Source: UTCHB3 sp008363265 (lineage in GTDB: Bacteria; Bacteroidota; Ignavibacteria; Ignavibacteriales; Ignavibacteriaceae). Taken from it: a stretch of 64,000 nucleotides of DNA. Every line of letters starts with the position of its first letter. The stretch's first letter is position 1. Under the pieces are notes generated by a model. It was not told the DNA's origin, searched no databases, and saw only the letters and a list, made by a program, of their open reading frames with translations. The translations under genes and the position numbers were made by a program. Shown piece after piece: positions 44,363 to 53,144 of this stretch. Location: assembly GCA_045863055.1 (NCBI GenBank), contig BTUW01000024.1:1-64000 (forward strand), given 5' to 3'.

Positions 44363-45159
44363 AGTTTTTCAGCCTTTTCTGCAGAAACGACGATTCCCTT
44401 GATAAGCGAGGATGAAAAACCTGAATGTTCCATCTGGTTCAGACCCGCAATGGTGCAGCCGCGGGGAGTGGTGACCTTGTCAACTTCACCTTCGGGGTGG
44501 CTCCCTTTCTGAAGAAGAAGTGATGCCGCCCCTTTTGCCGTCTGTGCTGCCATGAAAAGGGCGTCTTCCGCATGAAAGCCGATCTCGATCCCGCCCTGGG
44601 AAGCAGCCCTCACCGCTCTCAGAAAGAACGCGATGCCGCAAGCGCACAAAGCTGTCGCGGGTACCATGAGGTCTTCCCTGATAACGATCGCGGCACCGAG
44701 TGGCTCAAAAAGCTTCACTCCTCTGTCGAGGGCTTCGCGGTCTTCCGCGTCACCACAGAGGCATGTCATCGATTCACGGATCGCCACGGCCGTGTTCGGC
44801 ATTGCCCTGATCACCGGCACTTTCTTCAAGAGGCGCGATTTCATATCAGCTACTGAAGCTCCCGAGACGATCGAGATCAGTTCGTGCCGACCCTCAACAA
44901 GGAACGGATCGATCTCCTCAAGCAGGCCATTCAGCTCCTTCGGTGTAACCGCGACAATTATGATATCCGCATACTCCACCGCTTCTTTGTTAACAGTGGT
45001 CGTAACCATACCAAGTTCTTTAAACCTGGCAAGGCCTTCGGGGCTCCTTCGTGTGACAACCATATCGCCGGAGGCTACAATTCCAGACTCATTAAGTCCA
45101 AGTGCTATTGCCGAGCCGATATTTCCCGCACCGATAATGGCTATTTTTTTGTTGTTCAA
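44353..45159 (-). CDS. proC: Pyrroline-5-carboxylate reductase
   Basis: A 268-aa enzyme that reduces 1-pyrroline-5-carboxylate to proline with NAD(P)H. It starts KKIAIIGAGNIGSAIALGLNESG (Rossmann fold), continues IIIVAVTPKELNGLLEEI, PVIRAMPNTAVAIRESMT (the conserved MPNT) and ends with GGCTIAGL-type text (TTPRGCTIAGLNQMEHSGF), as in ProC. Length is normal. Its end overlaps the ABC-F gene's end by 10 bases on the other strand. Confidence 0.95.
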   Translation of the reverse strand: MNNKKIAIIGAGNIGSAIALGLNESGIVASGDMVVTRRSPEGLARFKELGMVTTTVNKEAVEYADIIIVAVTPKELNGLLEEIDPFLVEGRHELISIVSGASVADMKSRLLKKVPVIRAMPNTAVAIRESMTCLCGDAEDREALDRGVKLFEPLGAAIVIREDLMVPATALCACGIAFFLRAVRAASQGGIEIGFHAEDALFMAAQTAKGAASLLLQKGSHPEGEVDKVTTPRGCTIAGLNQMEHSGFSSSLIKGIVVSAEKAEKLYS

Positions 45160-45388
45160 ATTATTTTCCTCTCTTTGTACATCTTCTCTTGGGAATCACA
45201 TTGGATATGCGGATATGAGCCGGTTCCATCTGATGCCGTATCCTGTTGTTGTTAATTTTAAAAATAACGGCCTAAATATACAAACACATTGGCCAACACA
45301 CGCTTTTAGTGAGAGCAACAAAGGAGAAATATTACTTCCTTTTTGTTTAATTTTAAGGTTTCAACAAAATACTTTTCGAGACGAACGC

Positions 45389-46588
45389 ATGATCAAGCAT
45401 ATCCAATTACAAAATTTTCTGAGCTTCAGAAATCTGACCATCGAGTTGAATCCCGGGCTCGAAATTATGGTCGGCATAAACGGAGCCGGCAAATCCAATT
45501 TTTTCCGCGCGATCGATCTGCTGAGACAAGGGGTTTCAAAAAAGCAGCTCAAGGAATTTGTGATTGATAGAATGGGTGGATTGGACAACCTTCTGTTCAA
45601 AGAGAGGAATGCAAATCCTGCAATCGAGTCCACAACCCTAAGATACGTCTTCGATGGCATTACTGTCAGTGAATCCGAACCTGAATTAACAGATGATCTG
45701 ATCTACACGATCACACTTAAAAGATTGCCCGCTTCTTCCAATTATTATGTGACCGAGAAGGTTGAATCTTCAAGGGGATTGCTCTATCTCGAGTTTAATT
45801 CGGGATCAGGTGAGCTGAGAGAAGGGAAGAGTGAGAACAATGGTGACTCAAATCTTATCAAATATACCGGTTTCGTATCACCGCAAGAGCTTGCACTTTC
45901 ACAAGTGTTCGATTCAAACCGTTACCCCGAACTTTCCGCTTTACGGAACGCGATCAATGAAATAGAGGTGTATCATTATTTCGATACGACCCCCGCGAGT
46001 TTGATCAGAAAACCTGCTCTCCCGACTTCCGAGAAGCGTCTGCTTCCTACAGGTGCCAATCTTCCCCAGATCTTGAACACGATGAAGATCAATAACAGGA
46101 GCAATTTCAACAGAGTTGTCGAGTTCCTCAAAGAGATCAATCCCCATTTCACTGAGATTGATTTCAATTTTATCGGCGGGAACATTGAATTAATGCTTGG
46201 TGAGCTTAACCTGGAAGGGTCGATACATGTAAGTGGCATCAGCGACGGTACCCTCCAATATCTTTGTTTACTTGCAGTTCTCCTGAACGGCAACCGGGGG
46301 AAGGTGGTGTGTATTGAAGAGCCTGAGTTGGGTCTTCACCCTGATATGATAAATGGGATCGCGAGACTATTGGATGAGAAATCCACTGAAACCCAGTTTA
46401 TCGTATCGACTCATTCAGAGAGTTTACTCGACAATTGTGAGCTAGAAGACATTCTGATCTTTGAAAAGGATAATATGAATTCAACATCGGTGAACCGGTA
46501 TTCGGAAGCGGATTTCAAGGGTTGGTATCAGCAATTCTTCCCCGGACGAATGTGGCGTGCGGGAGACCTGGGAGGTAACCGGTGGTAG
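45389..46588 (+). CDS. AAA_21-type ATPase of a defence-like pair
   Basis: A 399-aa SMC-like ATPase from ATG 45389, where conserved sequence begins (MIKHIQLQNFLSFRNLTIEL). Walker A is VGINGAGKSNFF near residue 33, the signature region HVSGISDGTLQYL near 288, and Walker B is VVCIEEPELGLHPDMI near 310, followed by TQFIVSTHSESLLDN. This type usually pairs with DUF4276, and a broken DUF4276 gene overlaps its end. Together such pairs lie in defence islands. The pair is probably inactive here because the partner is deleted. The next genes on the other strand include a type IIG restriction enzyme. Confidence 0.85.
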   Translation: MIKHIQLQNFLSFRNLTIELNPGLEIMVGINGAGKSNFFRAIDLLRQGVSKKQLKEFVIDRMGGLDNLLFKERNANPAIESTTLRYVFDGITVSESEPELTDDLIYTITLKRLPASSNYYVTEKVESSRGLLYLEFNSGSGELREGKSENNGDSNLIKYTGFVSPQELALSQVFDSNRYPELSALRNAINEIEVYHYFDTTPASLIRKPALPTSEKRLLPTGANLPQILNTMKINNRSNFNRVVEFLKEINPHFTEIDFNFIGGNIELMLGELNLEGSIHVSGISDGTLQYLCLLAVLLNGNRGKVVCIEEPELGLHPDMINGIARLLDEKSTETQFIVSTHSESLLDNCELEDILIFEKDNMNSTSVNRYSEADFKGWYQQFFPGRMWRAGDLGGNRW

Positions 46589-46892
46589 TAAAATTGATCA
46601 TTGAGGGTACAGCCGATACGAAGAATGGTTTATCCCACAGCCCGAAATACTGGAAAATTTCTATCATCTGAATTTGAAAGGCAAAATCCCTCAAAAACCC
46701 GCGGTAGAATTCGCGAACCCCGCTGAGCAGTTACAGAAATGGACACGTGGCGTTCAGAAAAAGGGAGAGTATCATAAAGTAAAGCATGGAGCAACTCTCC
46801 TAGAAATGCTGGATGCGGACAGGCTCATGAATGATTTCGTTGATTTCAGGATGCTGGTGGTTAAAATTAGTTCTGAACTTGGATATCACTAG
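46582..46892 (+). pseudogene. DUF4276 partner with an internal deletion
   Basis: GTG 46582 overlaps the ATPase stop and reads VVVKLIIEGTADT, the usual DUF4276 start. After about ten codons the frame is lost. In another frame, from about 46617, YEEWFIPQPEILENFYHL and QKKGEYHKVKHGATLLEML give the expected DUF4276 middle-to-end (the family has a W-F motif and a YHKxKH motif). A full protein is about 200 aa; here roughly half is missing between 46605 and 46620. So a deletion with a frame change has removed the central part. From ATG 46674 a 72-aa fragment remains open. Confidence 0.7.
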
Positions 46893-46965
46893 AAGTATCA
46901 TTTACCAGATAACTATACAGAACCACTGACACTCCCGCTTACCCTTCTGATAGAACAAGGTTTCA

Positions 46966-47604
46966 TTATATTAATTGGTTAAAAGCCGACAATAATTTTT
47001 GGCAATCGTCTGAATCAGTGATAGCTTGACCAACACTTTGTATTTCTCGATAGAAACCATCCAGTAATTCTACTACAACCTTACCTTCAAGTTTCTTAAT
47101 GGATTCAAATTTTTCACTTAAAATCTCCTTATTCTTTTTTAGGTGGACGCCTCCCTTTTTGTTAGCAACAAACATAATATACTCTTGTCTTGTAATTTTA
47201 TTATCCCCAATAACAGCGGTTGTGGAAGAGAGGTATTTAGATAATGGCATAGATCTAATACAGTTATTGGCTTTCTCCTCAGAAAAAGCGGCAGATTCAT
47301 CACCCTCATGCAAAACCATTGTGGTAAGATGTAACCCTTCAATTTTAACTCCTCCTGCAAAAGCATAAACAATATGACTCCCATCGAAGCAAGGCAGAAG
47401 ATAATCGAGGTCAACACACAAAACGCTTGGTTCCTTTGGAAAACCCAAGCGTCTCCAAAGATTTCCATATTCACCTTCGATCAGCAGCCGACGGAAAATT
47501 GCAGTTCCGCGTCTCAGTTCACCTTCATCTAATTTATTATACCAATTCCTTTTCAGATATAATAGATCTTCAATAACTGGTTTAAATTCAAATAAATCGA
47601 TCAT
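46966..47604 (-). CDS. Unrecognised 212-aa protein in the defence island
   Basis: A protein of about 212 aa from ATG 47604 (an earlier TTG at 47622 and GTG 47607 are possible). It reads IDLFEFKPVIEDLLYLKRNW, RRGTAIFRRLLIEGEYGNLW, VLCVDLDYLLPCFDGSHIVY, FVANKKGGVHLKKNKEIL and VVVELLDGFYREIQSVGQAI. I do not recognise a family. No signal or membrane segment is seen, so it is cytoplasmic. Base composition is AT-rich like its neighbours. It lies between the decayed ATPase/DUF4276 pair and the type IIG enzyme, which suggests a defence or accessory role without proof. Confidence 0.7.
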   Translation of the reverse strand: MIDLFEFKPVIEDLLYLKRNWYNKLDEGELRRGTAIFRRLLIEGEYGNLWRRLGFPKEPSVLCVDLDYLLPCFDGSHIVYAFAGGVKIEGLHLTTMVLHEGDESAAFSEEKANNCIRSMPLSKYLSSTTAVIGDNKITRQEYIMFVANKKGGVHLKKNKEILSEKFESIKKLEGKVVVELLDGFYREIQSVGQAITDSDDCQKLLSAFNQLI

Positions 47605-47708
47605 CACTTCAATCACTACCAAGTTTTTTAAGTGGCAATATTCACAATAGATGAATATATCATTTTCAACAAAGGGTTTAGTAAGTAAGAATGAACAATT
47701 TTTTTATT

Positions 47709-50700
47709 CTACTCCGCCCACCCCTTAACTGTCTCTTCAATGAATACCTGTTCTTCCTCGGATATGCTGTAGTATTCATAGATCATTTGGTTGAGTTCGG
47801 CTTCCAGGTGGGAGATATCCGCGGAGATATCAGCTTTTTTCAGGGCTGATATCTGTTGAACGATCTCTTTGTATGGCTGTTCCTGCTCCCCGGTAATAGG
47901 TTTCACGGGTATCTTCTCGAAGAAGACCTTGCTGAGTTCGCGGGTTCCGCCTATTAACTCGGGGAAATTCTCTCTGAAACAGAACTTGAACAACCATGAG
48001 TTGAAAAAGGAAATAAGATAATACAGGTGGTCACCCGTCATGATAAAGCACTTCTGATTTGTGAAGTAGCCCTGATCATCAAAAACGAAAGGAAAAAACT
48101 TTGTCATGTTGGGATAGATGATCTTGGGCTCCAGAAACCTTTCCAAATAGGCACAGTCGCGTAAATTATACCGAGTGTTTCCTTGGTCGGATCTCTTTTC
48201 CAATTTTTCATTAAAAACCTGAAGATGCCGGTGAACCGCGGGATAATTTTCAACAACGATCCTGCCAACCTTCTCATTATTGGCATTGGTGTACCCGTTA
48301 TGAGTGTTTATCAACCATAAATTCTGAAAATCAATTGTGTGTGGTTGAATATCCCTACCTCTCAAGAGTTTGAAAAGAATTTCTTCACTGTTGGGGTCCT
48401 CGGCGATCAAATGGTTCTTTTGATCTTCATCAACTATGAAGGCTTCATTCAAACCTGTTTTTATTCCATAATTGATACTAATTCGCCAATCTATCAACTG
48501 AACCCCAATCTCAACTACTTTGTATTTAATTTCTCGAACAAGTGGTTTCTCAAATGCCCACGGATCATCCCCAAGATCCTTTTGGTCGACAATGATACCA
48601 TAAGAATTCAAATACCCATCGATATCCTTGTTGAACTTCTCTTTTTCCACTTTAAAGTGTTGAAACTGATTTTCCGGTTCGGGAGCTTTTTTAATAAAAC
48701 CTACAATAGCAGCCAGTACAACTGCCTCTTCGAATACAGGATAGTCGTTGAAATCAAGATAATGGGTTAATGTAGCGTTCCGGGCAAGAAACCCTCGCAG
48801 GGTTTTACCGTAACGGGTTCTGGAAAATTTGTTGGCCACAATAAATTGAAAGACGCCATCCCTTTTCAGTATATCGAATCCAAGTTCTATAAAATAGGTG
48901 AGAAGATCGGCTGTCCCCTCATAGACGCTGTAATTCTCTTTAAGATACTCCTTGATATCCGTAAGCATTTCTTGCCGGATATAGGGGGGATTCCCGATCA
49001 CAACATCAAAACCCACGAAGGAGCCATCATCATCCAACACCTCCGGGAACTCAAACCTCCATTCGAATGAGTTACCATATAGTGTTTTCATCTTCAGCTC
49101 ATATTTCCTTTGAAGGGCATCCTTTTCCTCTATCAACTGCTGATGCCTTATCGCCCATGCCCTTCTGTCCTCTTCTTCATATAACAAGGGAGGAGTAAGG
49201 AGTTCCTCTTCTTTCTGTTTTAGAGCGACATAATCTTTATCGTTGGGATTCACCATCTCTCTGAACCGGGTTTTCAGATCGGCAATATTCCTCTCGATCT
49301 CTCTTTTAACCGTTTTGTCGTGCACAGATTTGTAGAGAATCACCTGCTCTTTATACTTTTCAATCGCATACCTGAGTTTGTCACGATACGCAGGATTCTT
49401 CTTCTCATAATTGTCGTTAATGGAGAATCTTGCGACAAGAGAATTACCGGTTTTAATATTAATATCGATATTCGGCAGGGTCTCCAGATATTTGAATCCG
49501 CTTTCCTGAGTGTAATACGCGCTTTTCAGAAGTTCAATCCACAGTCGGAGCCGGCAGATCATCACCGATTTAGGATTGATATCCACTCCGAAAAGTGAGT
49601 TTTCAATTATCGTCTGCTTTTCATGGAAGAGAGCCTCCTGCACCCTTTGGCTCTCCTTGTTCCGGTAGTTATAAGTAAAGATCTCATTTTCGTACGAGAT
49701 TATTAACTCATCGTTTTCAACGACAATTTCATAGCCCCTGAGTATTTTCCCCTCCTTGTCGCACAAGATATTCAACACGCTCTTTACAGAGATCAATTCA
49801 TTTAAGACTGATACGAGCAGGTGGCCCGAACCAACGGCAGGGTCGCAGATACGCATACTACGAAACACTTCATTGGCTTCCGGAATCGGGATCCGGTTAA
49901 CGGAATTGTACAGTTCATTGAAATCAGTACATCCCCATCCATATTGCGCGTTGAATTTATTAAGCACCGCTTGCCTGACAGCCTCGCGGCTCATATACAT
50001 CGTGCAAAATCCGGGGGTAAAGATCGAGCCTTCTTTGTAGCCATTCAATTTTTCGAATATCAGCCCAAGTACGGATGAGTTGATGATCGTTTTGCTCGAC
50101 TCCTGAATTAAGTTCTTGCTCTCGCTCGAAAAATCATAAGCATCCAGGAATTTGAACAGGTATTCAAGAACATTCAGTGTGCCCGTAAGTTTTGATCCAT
50201 CCGGGTTTTTCAAGACCGTTTTACCATGCAGAGGTAAAGAGAATCTATCTTTCAGTTCGGCGATTGTGATTGTCGAGCGTTCGAGATCAGTTTCCTCAAA
50301 AAGAGAGCTGTTCAGGTAAGGGATATTGTGATATTTTTCATTGATCCCCTGACTTCGCTGATCATACTTGACTGCCAAAACTTCAAAAAAAAGTTCGTTT
50401 AACTCGTCAAAATCCCTGATCCTGGTTTCATTCAGGAAACGGTAATCGTCATTGTTGTTATGGTAACTGACAAGCTGACCTTCGAGAAGTTTTAGAAACA
50501 GCACCCTGTTCAGCCATGTGATACATAGCTCGAGTGCTACACTAAAGTACTGATCTTCAATCGTCGCGCCATATTGTTCAGGATTATGAATAAGTGAAAG
50601 CCGGTTCCTGACCTTAAGAATATTAATTGTGTTTTCCAGTAAACTACCATCACAACGATATCCTTCGCCGACTCTGTCGATTATCTTTTTGGTGTTATCT

Positions 50701-51479
50701 TTTCTTTCTTCAAGACCAAGTATGTGTAACAGTTCAAAATAGAAATCCTTGTTAAGAATGTTGCTGTCGTTAGCGTACGGTTGTTTAAGAAGATGTTGTG
50801 GGGAGAGGAGTTTGAGTAGCATTGCCAGTTCCTCATCCGTGGTTGATGAATCCAGATAATCTTTCAACTCGATATGAACAGCGGTCAAACTCTCGATCTC
50901 GTTTTCTAAAAATGGTCTGGCAAGTTCCGAATAAAACCAATCTGTCTGCGGCACTCCCAACAATCCATCTGCCCACTCTTTGTACTTCTTGAAGAATGTC
51001 TTGTTCTTGAAGAACAGCTTCTCAAATTGAACAGCATCGAAAATGTACCACTCGTGTACATTAGTGGCGATGACATGTTTGATCTCAAAATTATCATTCT
51101 TACACCTCTCCTCCATATAGTAAAGAATCAACTCGTGAAGCGCTTTGCTATTTGGCTTGCCGGCAGTGATCATTTCGGATCTATTTGATTGTCGCTTTAC
51201 CTCGATCAGAACTCCCGGGTTGGCTTTTATATTCCTCCCGTGATAAATTACGAGATCGATTCTCCCTTTAGTATTTATCTCATATATGTCACGATAGAGA
51301 GAATGCTTCAGCAGATCAGAGAGTATATTCTTTTGGTTTTCTTCTGATTCTGACTCATCAAGCCTCGAGTAAAGCAGGGAAAGCTGCGCTTTGAAGAGTT
51401 CAAATTGTTTCTTTTGAATACCTGTTTTCAGGTATGCTTTGTTTATCGCTTTTTCGGGAGAGAGGGTTAAGAGTTGCAT
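47709..51479 (-). CDS. Type IIG restriction-modification enzyme (Eco57I-like)
   Basis: A 1256-aa single-chain enzyme. The N-terminal nuclease part has D75 in GRIDLVIYHGR and E93-V-K95 in GVLIEVKRQ, a PD-(D/E)xK pattern. The methyltransferase core has DPAVGSGHLLVSVLNEL near 546 (SAM motif I), LFGVDINPKSVMICRLRLWIEL near 638 and GNPPYIRQEM near 830 (NPPY, adenine-N6 methylation). The C-terminal 350 residues hold the target-recognition region (INYGIKTGLNEAFIVDE). It needs no separate specificity subunit. The gene is complete and AT-rich, and it stands at the end of the 45389-51479 island. A BREX PglX-like assignment is less likely because the nuclease motif is present. Confidence 0.9.
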   Translation of the reverse strand: MQLLTLSPEKAINKAYLKTGIQKKQFELFKAQLSLLYSRLDESESEENQKNILSDLLKHSLYRDIYEINTKGRIDLVIYHGRNIKANPGVLIEVKRQSNRSEMITAGKPNSKALHELILYYMEERCKNDNFEIKHVIATNVHEWYIFDAVQFEKLFFKNKTFFKKYKEWADGLLGVPQTDWFYSELARPFLENEIESLTAVHIELKDYLDSSTTDEELAMLLKLLSPQHLLKQPYANDSNILNKDFYFELLHILGLEERKDNTKKIIDRVGEGYRCDGSLLENTINILKVRNRLSLIHNPEQYGATIEDQYFSVALELCITWLNRVLFLKLLEGQLVSYHNNNDDYRFLNETRIRDFDELNELFFEVLAVKYDQRSQGINEKYHNIPYLNSSLFEETDLERSTITIAELKDRFSLPLHGKTVLKNPDGSKLTGTLNVLEYLFKFLDAYDFSSESKNLIQESSKTIINSSVLGLIFEKLNGYKEGSIFTPGFCTMYMSREAVRQAVLNKFNAQYGWGCTDFNELYNSVNRIPIPEANEVFRSMRICDPAVGSGHLLVSVLNELISVKSVLNILCDKEGKILRGYEIVVENDELIISYENEIFTYNYRNKESQRVQEALFHEKQTIIENSLFGVDINPKSVMICRLRLWIELLKSAYYTQESGFKYLETLPNIDINIKTGNSLVARFSINDNYEKKNPAYRDKLRYAIEKYKEQVILYKSVHDKTVKREIERNIADLKTRFREMVNPNDKDYVALKQKEEELLTPPLLYEEEDRRAWAIRHQQLIEEKDALQRKYELKMKTLYGNSFEWRFEFPEVLDDDGSFVGFDVVIGNPPYIRQEMLTDIKEYLKENYSVYEGTADLLTYFIELGFDILKRDGVFQFIVANKFSRTRYGKTLRGFLARNATLTHYLDFNDYPVFEEAVVLAAIVGFIKKAPEPENQFQHFKVEKEKFNKDIDGYLNSYGIIVDQKDLGDDPWAFEKPLVREIKYKVVEIGVQLIDWRISINYGIKTGLNEAFIVDEDQKNHLIAEDPNSEEILFKLLRGRDIQPHTIDFQNLWLINTHNGYTNANNEKVGRIVVENYPAVHRHLQVFNEKLEKRSDQGNTRYNLRDCAYLERFLEPKIIYPNMTKFFPFVFDDQGYFTNQKCFIMTGDHLYYLISFFNSWLFKFCFRENFPELIGGTRELSKVFFEKIPVKPITGEQEQPYKEIVQQISALKKADISADISHLEAELNQMIYEYYSISEEEQVFIEETVKGWAE

Positions 51480-51621
51480 TGGTAGAGGACTGTTATTTCG
51501 CCGGTATTAATATCAAGATTTAAAAATTTGTTTTTTAGAAATTAACGCTTTTTAATGATTTAATTGCAATAATTTCTTAAGTTACTCGCGACCAATTAAA
51601 AACTTGTTCAAGGAGTTAACA

Positions 51622-52572
51622 ATGAAGAAGTTGTTACTGTGTTCGTTCATGGTTCTGGTCCTGTTTAATATTGATTCCAGTGCCGGTTCCAAAGGCCCAA
51701 CCTGGACCACGGTGACCGAATCCATCCTGAATGTGATGGATGACGGGAAGTGGTATCCAAAGGATGTCTGGAACATTAAAGGTATGCAAAGCGGGGAAGA
51801 GTTAAGAACTACCATAAAAGATGCAAATGGTAAGATATTCGCTGATGCCACATGGCAATTCACAGCGAACTACGACGGTGATTGGGCAAAAGTAACAGGT
51901 TGCCTGAAATTCTCACCCAAAGGTCACCCATCCAGTGATTACCCCAACCTCCCGATATTCGCCCCCGGCAAGTACAAACTAGAATTCCTCGGCAACGGCA
52001 AGGTTTTCTGGGAGACCCCTTTCGATATCAACATGACGAAGATCAACGGCAAGGCCTACTATGCCTGCTCTGGTCCATGGAAGGAGATGGCCTATATATA
52101 CGAGGATGACGGCTCGAACGGCGGAATAGTGAACTTCTGGTTTGAGGGTCCACCGGATCTGAATTGGTATTGGACCACAAACAGCGGTGACGCCGAGCGT
52201 ACCCTCGAGCTGAAAACTGAAGTATCGCGCAACGGTGAAGTACTGATGACAACAGGCCCCGCGCAATACGACGACTTCAAGAATCATCCCGGAAAAGCTG
52301 GCAAGTTCGCCAAGTCTGTAGGTTACTCGATGGATTTCAAACCAAAGGTAATGGCCAAGGATGGCGAGTACCGCGTTGTCGTTTACGCCAGCGACCAGTA
52401 CAAGAACAACTGGAATGTTGTCGTCGACTTCACATTCCCCGTTGTAAACGGTAAGATCCCGATAAACGAACAGCTTTCGGGCGAATCATCCGATCCGCTT
52501 CACAGGTGTATAACTTCAGCGGCTTATTATGTGAAAGGTGCCGTTAAATACACTATTCCCAATTATAAGTGA
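51622..52572 (+). CDS. Secreted protein of unknown function
   Basis: About 316 aa from ATG 51622 with AAGGAG 8 bases upstream; an upstream TTG is less likely. The signal peptide MKKLLLCSFMVLVLFNIDSSAG is followed by two beta-sandwich-like halves with TWQFTANYDGDWAKVTGCLKF and YSMDFKPKVMAKDGEYRVVV, rich in Trp, Tyr and Asp. No catalytic motif or T9SS sorting domain is seen. It is a single-gene unit. I do not recognise the family. Confidence 0.75.
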   Translation: MKKLLLCSFMVLVLFNIDSSAGSKGPTWTTVTESILNVMDDGKWYPKDVWNIKGMQSGEELRTTIKDANGKIFADATWQFTANYDGDWAKVTGCLKFSPKGHPSSDYPNLPIFAPGKYKLEFLGNGKVFWETPFDINMTKINGKAYYACSGPWKEMAYIYEDDGSNGGIVNFWFEGPPDLNWYWTTNSGDAERTLELKTEVSRNGEVLMTTGPAQYDDFKNHPGKAGKFAKSVGYSMDFKPKVMAKDGEYRVVVYASDQYKNNWNVVVDFTFPVVNGKIPINEQLSGESSDPLHRCITSAAYYVKGAVKYTIPNYK

Positions 52573-52627
52573 TTTTTATTTTCGGCTTAAACACCGTATA
52601 TTTGTGGTCTAGCTTTTTGCTAAACCC

Positions 52628-52719
52628 GGAGGGGTGGGAGAGTGGCTTAATCCAACGGTTTGCTAAACCGTCGTAGGGATTATACCTTACCGCGGGTTCG
52701 AATCCCGCCCCCTCCGCCA
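52628..52719 (+). tRNA. tRNA-Ser (anticodon GCT)
   Basis: The acceptor stem GGAGGGG (52628-52634) pairs with CCCCTCC before the discriminator G and an encoded CCA (52717-52719). The D-arm AGAGTGGCTTAA, the anticodon arm CGGTTTGCTAAACCG with GCT, a long variable arm (about 20 nt, as in class II tRNAs) and the T-loop GGGTTCGAATCCC are all present. It reads AGC/AGU serine codons. Confidence 0.97.
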
Positions 52720-52724
52720 TTTAG

Positions 52725-52750
52725 AGGCCTTCTTTTAGGAGGCCTTTTTT
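52725..52750 (+). terminator. Terminator after tRNA-Ser
   Basis: AGGCCT (52725-52730) pairs with AGGCCT (52740-52745; the sequence is self-complementary) and is followed by a run of T ending at 52750. It lies 6 bases past the tRNA CCA end. Confidence 0.8.
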
Positions 52751-52770
52751 ATTTACATAAACACTGTTTC

Positions 52771-53013
52771 ATGTTCCACGTTTACATCCTCCGAAGCTTA
52801 AGAGACGGCAGCCATTACATTGGTCAGACGAGTGATCTTGCCCGGCGGGTGGAACAGCATAACATTGGCGCGTGCGGTTTTACTTCCCGCCACTTCCCCT
52901 ACGAATTAATTCATTACGAGACATATGAAACGAGAGGCGAGGCTACGACGAGGGAGAGATTCCTCAAGACTCGTGAAGGTCATCTTGAGCTTAAAGAAAA
53001 GGGTATTCTTTAA
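52771..53013 (+). CDS. GIY-YIG nuclease family protein
   Basis: An 80-aa protein from ATG 52771. It shows the single-domain GIY-YIG pattern: FHVYILRSLRDGSHYIGQTSD (Y-x-L...HYIG for GIY...YIG), LARRVEQHNIG with the catalytic Arg, and YELIHYETYETRGEATTRE with the conserved Glu. Such small UPF0213/YhbQ-like proteins are common in Bacteroidota; a DNA repair or recombination role is assumed, not shown. An in-frame extension to 52660 would run through the tRNA and is wrong. Confidence 0.88.
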   Translation: MFHVYILRSLRDGSHYIGQTSDLARRVEQHNIGACGFTSRHFPYELIHYETYETRGEATTRERFLKTREGHLELKEKGIL

Positions 53014-53103
53014 GAATGAGCTGATCCTCTTTTCAGGCGGTTATAAGAATATCAACTTTGCGCAGAACATCCTTGATGAGCGGGGAATTTACACTACAGT
53101 ATC

Positions 53104-53131
53104 CCCCGGCAGTACGGATGCACCGCCGGGG
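53104..53131. terminator. Hairpin between convergent GIY-YIG and RND genes
   Basis: CCCCGGC (53104-53110) pairs with GCCGGGG (53125-53131) over a 14-nt loop. It sits 13 bases past the stop of the minus-strand RND gene and 90 bases past the GIY-YIG stop. No T-run is seen, so it is a weak terminator candidate. Confidence 0.4.
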
Positions 53132-53144
53132 AATGAATAGTGTA

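Noticed and set aside
44633..45388. In-frame upstream extension of the AAA ATPase at 45389 (a 651-aa reading frame)
   Set aside because: The extension lies antisense to proC and has no family pattern; conserved ATPase sequence begins at 45389.
47709..51479. Assignment of the large methyltransferase to a BREX system (PglX)
   Set aside because: It has its own D-ExK nuclease motif and no other BREX genes are in the window, so type IIG fits better.
52660..52770. Extension of the GIY-YIG frame through the tRNA-Ser gene
   Set aside because: It would translate the tRNA and its terminator; the domain begins at ATG 52771.
52925..53140. A 71-aa frame after the GIY-YIG gene
   Set aside because: It overlaps the GIY-YIG gene in another frame and runs into the hairpin at 53104; no recognisable pattern.
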